Origin: Alistipes sp. | GTDB lineage: Bacteria; Bacteroidota; Bacteroidia; Bacteroidales; Rikenellaceae | Reading direction: 5' to 3' | Length of the DNA stretch: 51,278 bases | Assembly (NCBI GenBank): GCA_017558115.1 | Contig: JAFYWG010000058.1 | Span: forward strand, 1 to 51,278 | Shown here: positions 25,303 through 32,181 of the stretch, one piece after another | Layout of the letters: each line of letters opens with the position of its first letter | Position numbering within the stretch: position 1 is the stretch's first letter | Position numbers and translations under genes: made by a program | Notes under the pieces: model-generated | Databases searched by the model: none | What the model was told of the DNA's origin: nothing | Seen by the model: the letters and a program-made list of their open reading frames with translations, nothing else

Positions 25303-26169
25303 ATGACAAGAAAGCTTTTACTCTTGCTTGCCCCTACAATGATTGCCTTTCAGGCTATGGCCGTTGAGCCTGCAGCAGATGTTGCTAACCCTCAGTCCAG
25401 TGTACTCCCTGCCGAGGAGTGCGACACCGAGGATGACGAGTGGTCATTCTGGTGGGAGGCGGGTGCAAACATCGCCTCAAACTACCTATGGCGCGGCTAC
25501 GACCAGCCATATACTGGTCATATGTTCGACCCCGCTATCCAGCCCAGCGTAACCTTGGGCTATGGTATGTTCTATATCGACCTATGGTATAACTTCTCTA
25601 CTATCAGTAAGTACCAGGAGTTCGATATGACCTTGGGCTTCGACTATGAGAATCTCTCTATCACCGTATACGACGTGTGGTGTGCTAATGGCGCAGACTT
25701 CTGGAAGAACGACTTCTTGGACGACAAGAATCATAGCCTCACCGCAACTATCGAGTACACCTTCTTCGACCGCTTGCGCCTCCACTGGGGTACAACATTC
25801 CTCCACTCTGGCGACTGGCTCTACAACGAGGATGGCACACGTAAGCGCCGTGCCTTCTCTTCATACTTTGAGGTGGCATACAAGCAGCCCGTCAAGGATC
25901 TCTTCGATATAGAGGTAGTGGCAGGTGCTTCGCCCTGGACTGGTCCCTTCTGGACTGCTGGCAAGCAGGTATGTGTAGATGGCGAGTACTGGCTCGACTA
26001 CGATCCCGTTAACCCTCCCGTTAAGGGCTTCAACGTCACCAACCTATCTCTCACGTTCAGCCGTGATTTCGAGGTGGGCTGCTGCACTATTCCCGTTAGT
26101 GCGGGCTACACCTATAACCCCACAACAAATCGTCACTATGCCCTAATTAAAACGGGCTTCTCATTTTAA
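25303..26169 (+). CDS. Outer-membrane beta-barrel protein (TorF-like putative porin)
   Basis: The 288-residue product has a cleavable signal peptide (about 1-20, ending AMA). A barrel of alternating amphipathic strands follows, beginning GANIASNYLWRGYDQ and ending with the aromatic C-terminal strand HYALIKTGFSF, as outer-membrane barrels do. The SNYLWRG motif and size recall the TIGR02001/TorF family of putative porins. It lies 49 bases after potD on the same strand with no terminator between, and a strong terminator follows it. A role as the outer-membrane pore for polyamines is inferred from this position only. Confidence 0.8.
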   Translation: MTRKLLLLLAPTMIAFQAMAVEPAADVANPQSSVLPAEECDTEDDEWSFWWEAGANIASNYLWRGYDQPYTGHMFDPAIQPSVTLGYGMFYIDLWYNFSTISKYQEFDMTLGFDYENLSITVYDVWCANGADFWKNDFLDDKNHSLTATIEYTFFDRLRLHWGTTFLHSGDWLYNEDGTRKRRAFSSYFEVAYKQPVKDLFDIEVVAGASPWTGPFWTAGKQVCVDGEYWLDYDPVNPPVKGFNVTNLSLTFSRDFEVGCCTIPVSAGYTYNPTTNRHYALIKTGFSF

Positions 26170-26200
26170 TTTGTTGTGAATGCCGTACGACCGGCGGAGA

Positions 26201-26239
26201 AATGGGGCTGTCCAATAATAAAGTGGACAGCCCCATTTT
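26201..26239 (+). terminator. Terminator of the pot operon
   Basis: A 14-bp perfect stem (AATGGGGCTGTCCA, 26201-26214, with 26224-26237) has a nine-base loop and ends in a TTTT run. It begins 32 bases after the barrel gene's stop. Confidence 0.9.
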
Positions 26240-26342
26240 CTGTGAGAAGTTGTATAACATGCGCTCCCTCGGAATGATGGATAAAGAGACAAATTATACA
26301 ACAGAGTCTGTCTAACGATTTCATACATTGTATCGCATATTT

Positions 26343-26375
26343 CGTACAACCGAGTCATAAGTGCTTGGTTGTACG
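26343..26375. repeat. Inverted repeat upstream of the TPR-like periplasmic protein
   Basis: CGTACAACC (26343-26351) pairs with GGTTGTACG (26367-26375), and an inner GAG/CTT extends the stem to 12 bp around TCATAAGTG. It sits just ahead of a weak promoter-like AACCTTTG (26387-26394) for the 26426 gene, where an operator or a terminator hairpin would both be plausible. Confidence 0.5.
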
Positions 26376-26425
26376 ATTTGTTTTTATAACCTTTGTGGTA
26401 GCAAAAACAATAATCAAATACCACT

Positions 26426-27295
26426 ATGAGACACTTTACACTACTATTTGCCATATTTGCTGTAGCATGTGGCGCACAGGCACAAGAGCACCAACCAGAG
26501 ACCGAGAAGACACCATGGCCCATAGAACCCAAGAGTGAGAGGGTGGAGCATATGTTGTACCTCGACAACATGAACTACGAACTAATGGGTGAGCCCAACG
26601 AGGTAGACCCAGCCTTCGCAGAGATATACTCAGAGATTGCCAACGAGTCCCAAGATAAGATTGTTAATGGCATCCTTGAGGTGAATGCCGAGGCTATTGA
26701 GGCGTGGCATAAGTTTGTGTGGCTATGCAACGAGGGCCGCGAGAAGGAGGCTATGGAGTTCTACTACGAGGAGCATATGGTTATCGATATGGCGCTACGC
26801 CACTCCCTCGTGCGCTATAGTCTTCATAACGATGTCATCGGATATATGGCCTATGAGCATCTCGATCCAATCAAGGCGGATGAGTTGATGATGGATGTGT
26901 TGGGCTTCGACTTCGCAATTATATGTTTGACCTACACTATGGGTGGGGATGAGTATTATCTTGAGGTCATAGACGCTATATGCAATATCTTGTTCACCAT
27001 GTACCGCGACAATGAGCGCTGGGACGATATGCTGAATCTCTACGATATGTGGCTTGAGACAACAGGCTATGGAGAGGTTTATAAGGATACCTTGGCAGGC
27101 GTAAACTTTAGCCGTGCCAACATTTACTTCCACCTTAAGCACGACACAGAGACAGCACTTAAGTACCTCTACGAGGCAAAGGCCAATGCCGAGGAGTATT
27201 TCAATGATGGCGGCAAGGATAAGGAGATGAAGGTGTTGCTAAAGAGTGTTAAGAAGATGATTAAAGAGGTAGAGAAGCAGTGCAAGGATCTTTAG
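26426..27295 (+). CDS. Secreted TPR-like helical protein, function unknown
   Basis: The 289-residue product has a signal peptide ending CGAQA (about 1-19), so the Cys15 is probably not lipidated. The rest is helical and acidic. Segments such as WDDMLNLYDMWLETTGYGE, NFSRANIYFHLKHDTETALK and LYEAKANAEEYFNDGGKD look like two or three degenerate TPR units. It ends in a basic helix (KSVKKMIKEVEKQCKDL). I do not recognise a family. It has its own weak promoter region and is followed by a separate promoter at 27336 for the next gene. A periplasmic scaffold role is the most that can be inferred. Confidence 0.75.
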   Translation: MRHFTLLFAIFAVACGAQAQEHQPETEKTPWPIEPKSERVEHMLYLDNMNYELMGEPNEVDPAFAEIYSEIANESQDKIVNGILEVNAEAIEAWHKFVWLCNEGREKEAMEFYYEEHMVIDMALRHSLVRYSLHNDVIGYMAYEHLDPIKADELMMDVLGFDFAIICLTYTMGGDEYYLEVIDAICNILFTMYRDNERWDDMLNLYDMWLETTGYGEVYKDTLAGVNFSRANIYFHLKHDTETALKYLYEAKANAEEYFNDGGKDKEMKVLLKSVKKMIKEVEKQCKDL

Positions 27296-27335
27296 CCTAT
27301 TTACAGTTAGTATAGCATTTTTTAGAAAAAATTAT

Positions 27336-27343
27336 TAACTTTG
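27336..27343 (+). promoter_or_regulatory. -7 box for the Cys-motif membrane protein
   Basis: The bases TAACTTTG match TAnnTTTG, 50 bases before the ATG at 27393. No clear -33 TTTG is seen. Confidence 0.5.
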
Positions 27344-27392
27344 TGTAGGATATAGCCCTGTGTATGAAAATCTAACCTAAAACATCTATAAT

Positions 27393-28064
27393 ATGGAGCT
27401 AAGAGATAAGATACGCATCTGCATGATGTGTGAGAACTGCAAGCGTGACTACCGTGGTGTGGTATGTGGATTAACCGACGACAAACCCACCTTCGAGACC
27501 GAGTGTGAGAATTTCGCCGAGAACCCCGTCGAGGCGGCTAAGAATGTGACGTACTTTCAGAAGGATTCTAATATACCTCCTGCAATAAAGGGCACAGCCC
27601 TCTTCCTTGTAATAGCAATTATTAATTGTGCCGCTTTTGCATCATGGATATTTTTTGGACTAATAGCGCTTACTGTTGACAAGACACTATTGAAAGAGGT
27701 TATAATAGTGCTATCTGGATGCGCTCTAAGTGCTATTACCTACTTCTATATCTGGCATCAGGTAAGGCGTCAAAGAAGCTTTATCGCATATATATCTGGA
27801 ACTTTGAGTTATACTATCGTTTCGCTATTTACGATTCCTGCTCTATTTGTGATGGACGCCTCAGTAGATATGCTCTCTTTTAATTTTGGCCTAATTATGA
27901 GTTTCATAGCCTCGATAGTTTTCTCTGTAATAATGATAATCACACTCTTTAGAGAGAGAATGTTTAAAGATGTAGGGCGTCCCACTAAACCTGAAATAGT
28001 AACAATTGTCTTAGGTGGTGTTGTAATCCTATTCCAGATAATAGCATTGTTAGTGCAATTGTAA
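27393..28064 (+). CDS. Membrane protein with N-terminal cysteine motif
   Basis: The 223-residue protein starts with a cytoplasmic cysteine-rich segment (CMMCENCKRDYRGVVCGLT ... CENF; cysteines at about 11, 14, 17, 26 and 39). This segment recurs in small Bacteroidetes membrane proteins and could bind zinc. Four or five hydrophobic helices follow (about 66-92, 103-121, 132-150, 160-183, 203-222). The gene is clearly more AT-rich than its neighbours, which may mean recent acquisition or relaxed selection. No enzyme motif is visible and the function is unknown. Confidence 0.75.
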   Translation: MELRDKIRICMMCENCKRDYRGVVCGLTDDKPTFETECENFAENPVEAAKNVTYFQKDSNIPPAIKGTALFLVIAIINCAAFASWIFFGLIALTVDKTLLKEVIIVLSGCALSAITYFYIWHQVRRQRSFIAYISGTLSYTIVSLFTIPALFVMDASVDMLSFNFGLIMSFIASIVFSVIMIITLFRERMFKDVGRPTKPEIVTIVLGGVVILFQIIALLVQL

Positions 28065-28080
28065 ATGCGGATTACAAAAA

Positions 28081-28152
28081 TGTAACCCCGACCGAAGGTC
28101 AATCTCATTCCATTTAGAGATTCCCACGCTTCGCTCGGAATGAACGATTACA
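28081..28152. repeat. REP-like palindromic element, degenerate copy
   Basis: TGTAA and TTACA bound the element. The right half (28117-28144) has the form GAGATTCC..GCTTCGCTCGGAATGA, a widely scattered intergenic repeat type. A related element lies at 30755-30846. It follows the stop of the membrane protein gene. Confidence 0.55.
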
Positions 28153-28191
28153 GAGTCAAAAGAGAGGTCCCTTAAGTCTCTTATACAACAA

Positions 28192-28222
28192 AGAGCCTGT
28201 CTAACATCGTTAGACAGGCTCT
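28192..28222 (-). terminator. Terminator between convergent genes
   Basis: A perfect 14-bp stem (28192-28205 with 28209-28222) has an ATC loop. On the minus strand the following bases are CTTTGTTG, moderately U-rich. It lies 23 bases after the stop of the 28246-30705 gene and may serve both convergent transcripts. Confidence 0.8.
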
Positions 28223-28245
28223 ATGCTGTTTAAGAAGGTTGCTCG

Positions 28246-30705
28246 CTACAACTTCACCACCTCGCGGCCAGCGGCATAGTAGCTGTGAATCTTAACCTTG
28301 CCGTCGGTGTCGAGGATAACCATCACAACGATATCGCCGCCCCACTGGTCGTCGTACGACTGCAATGCCTCGTACTTAGGATCCCAAGAGCTGCCACCGT
28401 CGATATACTTAACTGCCCAGTCCTCCTTGGCAATCTTATATGAGCCGATGATCTTGCCATCCTCCTCAACATACTCCTTAAGTGATGACTTCACCTGTGC
28501 CTCTGCCTCCTCGGTTTTACCGTTGTAGCGGATGAACCATACGGTGTCAACGTTTGCGCTAAATGCTGTCGCTGTGAGCTGTGCGCTGATGCGATCATCA
28601 ACAACCTCGATAACCTCTACAAGGAGCGTAGCGTCGCCCGTACCCTTATAGCTGAGCGAGCCCTCCTCGATAACCTCTTCGATGGTGGTCACGTACTCTG
28701 TATCGAGGCCCGCGAGGGTAGATACGCATACCATCTCGCCAGCACGGCCGTTAGTGTCTACTGCCGAAGCGTACAAGTAGTAGTTAGCAGCGGGGTGGTA
28801 GATGTCAACCACGCATGTCGCTATGTCATTCACCACGTCGTACTCCTCGCGGTAGTTCTGGTAGTCGTCAGCATCCATGATATACTCGAGGTTGTCTGCA
28901 TATGCCGAGTGGTCCGAAGCGGGAGCAGCGTATAGGCGCACCTTTGTTGCCTTGCTATCGGCTGTGAGCTTCACGGTAAGTGTCTCGTGCGATGTCTGGG
29001 CCTCAATCTCGGCTGCTGTAATCTTAGCCTCGCCAGTGAGCGATGGGCGTAGTGTGCGGAATGTGGTGTATGCCACCTCACCCACCTTGCCATCCTTGAT
29101 AGCTACGGCGTATGCCACATAGTCGGTGTCGATAGCAAAGATGTCGCTAAGCTGGTAGGTGAAGGCCTCGGTATAGATTGTAGGCACACCCTTCACTGCG
29201 CTTGCGATGTATGCCTTAATCTCTTCGTCGCTCTTACCTGCGAAGTCGAATGGGTTCTCGGTGTCGGCCTTAGCCAATGCTGGGTCGATATAGCCAGTAA
29301 GCACCTTTGCACCCACCTCAGTAGTTACGGTTGCCTTAGCCGATGTGAGGCCAATCTCCGATACCTCCACGCTGATGGCTGTTGTGCCGTTAAGCTCTAC
29401 CTCGGGAACTATGACCTCCTTAGTAGTAACAGTATAATTACCATTGCCGTCTTCGCCATATACAGCGATTGTGTACGATGTCTTTGGAAGAAGTATGATA
29501 CCAGCATTCTCGTTGCTATCGGTGCGTGAGTTGCGTACCAAGTCCTGCTCCGAGAATGTGCGGCTCTCGGTTGCTGAGTTGAAGATTGCAAATGGGTAGC
29601 TTGGGTCGGGGTTGAGCGATGCTTGAGCCTGCTCGATGAAGATATTGCGGTCGTAAGCCGATGTGTGTACCGCACCCGCAACATAGCGCACGCAGTGTGC
29701 CTTCTTGGTAACCACAGCGTCGAGAGTGTATGCAGTGAGGTTCTCGATAGTGATATCGGCAACTGGAGAGATTACGCAGAAGTCTACTGCCTTCTTCTCG
29801 CCCTCGTTGATGGCGTTCTCGGCACAGAATGTAAACTCATACTCTGTGTCATACTCTACCTCATAGCTTACGGTGCGAGGCGCGTTGTCCTCATAGAATG
29901 TTCTTGCACCTGGTACATCGGGATATGTATCACCGCCGTAGGGACCCCACCACCAGTGATGTGTATCCTCAGATGGTGTCACATCGAAGCTAACGGTCAT
30001 AGTAGCCTCGTCGAAGTGGGGCTTCGATACGATGATTGTGGGCACTGAGGGTGTAAAGTATGCCTCTGCAACAACAACATCGCTCACAATGTTGCCACAC
30101 ATTGCGTATGCGTGCAAAATAGCCGTTTTTGCCCACTCGTAGGGGAATGATATAGCCTGCGCGGTATTACCCTCTACGGCTGTCCACTCCATTGTTGCTG
30201 CCTCCTCTTCAGAGTATGCAACGCCCCAAAACCATGTTGTAGTGGCCTTTGAGGGGTAGATAGTTGCCTCAAGCTCCATTGTCTCCTGGTTGAGTGTCAC
30301 CTCACCAATGGTGATAGCCACCTCGCCCTCGGGCATGGCGCAGAACTTCTTCTTAGCGATGTCGCTCTTACCAGCCGTGTTCTCGGCATAGGCCGTGATG
30401 GTGTACTCGATGCCATACTCAACGGCAAACGTAATCTTCTTGGCTGCTGCGCCCTCCTCCTTGGTCATCATAGCATCCTCGGTGTCGATGCCACCCTTTA
30501 CCATCCAGTACCATGCTATAGCATCGGTTGAGGGTGCAATCATCACGCTAACCTCCATGTTTTCGGCGTTGAACTCTGGCTCCAAGATGCCGATTGTAGG
30601 CTTCTGGACGGGGTCTGCGGTCTTTGCAGGCTCCTTGTCGCAACTCCATCCTGCGAGTGCGACCACAGCTGCCACAAGGGCAACTGCAAGGTGCTTAATT
30701 TTCAT
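28246..30705 (-). CDS. Large modular surface lipoprotein
   Basis: The 819-residue product has a lipobox ending GWSC (Cys22) followed by DKEPAKTADP. About six FN3-like modules of 100-130 residues follow. The first three share a pattern in which a strand such as ENMEVSVMIAPSTDAIAWYW or ATMTVSFDVTPSEDTHHWWW ends in consecutive aromatics. Later modules carry TDYVAYAVAIKDG and NYYLYASAVDTNGRAGE strands. The C-terminal domain (about 700-819) ends SYYAAGREVVKL. No catalytic motif is seen. The aromatic W/Y clusters could form glycan- or peptide-binding surfaces (inference). It is a separate unit downstream of the SusCD operon; no clean promoter was found in the 240 bases before it, so read-through is possible. 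Confidence 0.85.
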   Translation of the reverse strand: MKIKHLAVALVAAVVALAGWSCDKEPAKTADPVQKPTIGILEPEFNAENMEVSVMIAPSTDAIAWYWMVKGGIDTEDAMMTKEEGAAAKKITFAVEYGIEYTITAYAENTAGKSDIAKKKFCAMPEGEVAITIGEVTLNQETMELEATIYPSKATTTWFWGVAYSEEEAATMEWTAVEGNTAQAISFPYEWAKTAILHAYAMCGNIVSDVVVAEAYFTPSVPTIIVSKPHFDEATMTVSFDVTPSEDTHHWWWGPYGGDTYPDVPGARTFYEDNAPRTVSYEVEYDTEYEFTFCAENAINEGEKKAVDFCVISPVADITIENLTAYTLDAVVTKKAHCVRYVAGAVHTSAYDRNIFIEQAQASLNPDPSYPFAIFNSATESRTFSEQDLVRNSRTDSNENAGIILLPKTSYTIAVYGEDGNGNYTVTTKEVIVPEVELNGTTAISVEVSEIGLTSAKATVTTEVGAKVLTGYIDPALAKADTENPFDFAGKSDEEIKAYIASAVKGVPTIYTEAFTYQLSDIFAIDTDYVAYAVAIKDGKVGEVAYTTFRTLRPSLTGEAKITAAEIEAQTSHETLTVKLTADSKATKVRLYAAPASDHSAYADNLEYIMDADDYQNYREEYDVVNDIATCVVDIYHPAANYYLYASAVDTNGRAGEMVCVSTLAGLDTEYVTTIEEVIEEGSLSYKGTGDATLLVEVIEVVDDRISAQLTATAFSANVDTVWFIRYNGKTEEAEAQVKSSLKEYVEEDGKIIGSYKIAKEDWAVKYIDGGSSWDPKYEALQSYDDQWGGDIVVMVILDTDGKVKIHSYYAAGREVVKL

Positions 30706-30754
30706 AATTGTTTTGTTATTATGTTGTTAGTATTCTATTGTATGCTACGGACAC

Positions 30755-30894
30755 TGTCATTCTTAACGAAGTGAATAATCTCTCGGGCAGCACAGCAGTC
30801 GACTCTCTTTCAGACCTTGAGATCCTTCGCTATGCTCAGGATGACAACGTGGGGATACTATACTCTGTCATTCTGAAGGAAGTGAAGAATTTCC
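30755..30894. repeat. REP-like palindromic element, one full and one half copy
   Basis: TGTCATTCTTAACGAAGTGA at 30755 and the inverted partner ending CTCAGGATGACA at 30846 form the arms of one imperfect palindrome. A second left arm, TGTCATTCTGAAGGAAGTGA, starts at 30866. This is the intergenic repeat type seen in many unrelated bacterial genomes. It separates the SusCD operon from the 28246-30705 lipoprotein. Confidence 0.7.
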
Positions 30895-30945
30895 TCGCTG
30901 TGTGTACACTATGAACGTTGTCGTCTCGTCGTCTCGTCAAAACAC

Positions 30946-31398
30946 CTAGAACTCTGGCACACTCTCCACGCGTACAAAGTCCATTGTCTGGTTTGCACTC
31001 AGCGCTCTCCACTGCATGTGGTCGCCCTCATGCGTTAGCACCACGCGGTAGTCGTTGCTCCAGTCGCCCACGCCATAGTCGTAGGTGCCCGATAGGGTGT
31101 ATGTGCCATCCTCCTCCTCGGTGATGGTGAATGTGCCCGTTGTGTCGGTGGCATACATCGAGTCGATGTTGTCCCACATGATGTAGTGGCGCGATGAGCG
31201 GTCGAACTCTATATATAAATAGGTATCCTCGGCAAGCTCCGTACCCTGCCACATGGTCAACTGCCATGCGCCATCGAGTGCCGAGTATGTCACCGCCATA
31301 GGCTTCTCGGTGGGTTGTGGTGCCGGTTTCTCGCAGCCCACTACGGCGAGCGTAGCCGCCATGAGCATCACGGCCCAAAGTCTGTTAATAAGTCTCAT
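30946..31398 (-). CDS. Small lipocalin-like lipoprotein (last gene of SusCD operon)
   Basis: The 150-residue product has a lipobox ending VVGC (Cys22) and an acidic/Pro linker (EKPAPQPTEKP). A small beta-barrel-like domain (about 40-145) follows, beginning ALDGAWQLTMWQGTEL and ending MQWRALSANQTMDFVRV. That order of strands recalls the lipocalin-like domains common in Bacteroidetes lipoproteins. Ligand and role are unknown. It starts three bases after the DUF1573 gene and is the ninth and last gene of the minus-strand operon from susC. Confidence 0.75.
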   Translation of the reverse strand: MRLINRLWAVMLMAATLAVVGCEKPAPQPTEKPMAVTYSALDGAWQLTMWQGTELAEDTYLYIEFDRSSRHYIMWDNIDSMYATDTTGTFTITEEEDGTYTLSGTYDYGVGDWSNDYRVVLTHEGDHMQWRALSANQTMDFVRVESVPEF

Positions 31399-31401
31399 AT
31401 C

Positions 31402-32178
31402 TTAATGCTTTATTGTTATCTTTATCATTCGCTCCGAGGGGCGTGCTTGGCCGCATCCCTCAACTATTATCGCAGTCTCAAGGTCGAGCGTAGGCTCTGC
31501 AGTGGGGGAGTAGGATATCACTATCTCGCCCTCCTTGTTTGGCATAAGTTGCTCAGGATAGGTGCGTAGTGCTATTCCCTCGGTTGTGGGCTTCGCACTT
31601 AGGGTGATGGGGTTGTCGCCCACGTTCACCACCACTATGCGCTCCGTGCGTGTGTTGCTATCGAAGCTTACGCTCTTGCGGCTTAGGCGTAGTGTGCCCA
31701 TGCTGTGGGGTAGGTGCGACCACTCATCTGTTGCTACCACGCTGCCCTCTACCGTTAGGCGAAGTGTGGGATGTGCCGTGTCGAGAGGTGTGTAGAGGAG
31801 TATCGGAATCGAAAATCCTCCACTGCGCCCCGCGGGGTTGAACTCCGCACGTAGCGTCACGCCCTCTCCCGCCTCAATGCGTGTTATGGGCGTTGTGATC
31901 TTCAGGCAGCTGCATGATGAGCGTAAATCGCTAATCGCTATCGCCTCGGTTGTGGTGTTGTGTAGCACGAAGTAGGTGTTGACCCTCTCGCTATCGGTCA
32001 CCTCGCCCATGTTGCGTGTTGCGGGCTCAGCGATGATAGCCCCTTTGGCCACCTCCGAGAGTGTGGGGTTTACCAGTGCATCGAGCTCGGCACGCGAGAG
32101 TATCTTACGCTCCTGCGCTTCAGCCTCAACGACCAGTAGCACCAACGCCACGACTATATATCGCCACATGCCCCTCAT
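31402..32178 (-). CDS. DUF1573 periplasmic or secreted protein
   Basis: The 258-residue product has a signal peptide (about 1-22, ending AEAQ) and no lipobox. Residues about 45-140 hold a DUF1573 domain with its hallmark SSCSCLKITTP and the ...AGEGVTLRAEFNPAGRSGGF strands. A second similar Ig-like unit follows at about 150-258. DUF1573 domains are ASPM/SPD-2/Hydin-like folds of unknown function that are common in Bacteroidetes envelopes. It lies three bases after the S8 peptidase gene, so it is probably translated with it. It may hold or deliver the peptidase or LRR proteins; that is speculation. Confidence 0.85.
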   Translation of the reverse strand: MRGMWRYIVVALVLLVVEAEAQERKILSRAELDALVNPTLSEVAKGAIIAEPATRNMGEVTDSERVNTYFVLHNTTTEAIAISDLRSSCSCLKITTPITRIEAGEGVTLRAEFNPAGRSGGFSIPILLYTPLDTAHPTLRLTVEGSVVATDEWSHLPHSMGTLRLSRKSVSFDSNTRTERIVVVNVGDNPITLSAKPTTEGIALRTYPEQLMPNKEGEIVISYSPTAEPTLDLETAIIVEGCGQARPSERMIKITIKH

Positions 32179-32181
32179 AGC

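Noticed and set aside
30755-30894. Possible CRISPR array or insertion-sequence end
   Set aside because: Only one full and one half repeat, no regular spacers, no transposase or cas gene nearby.
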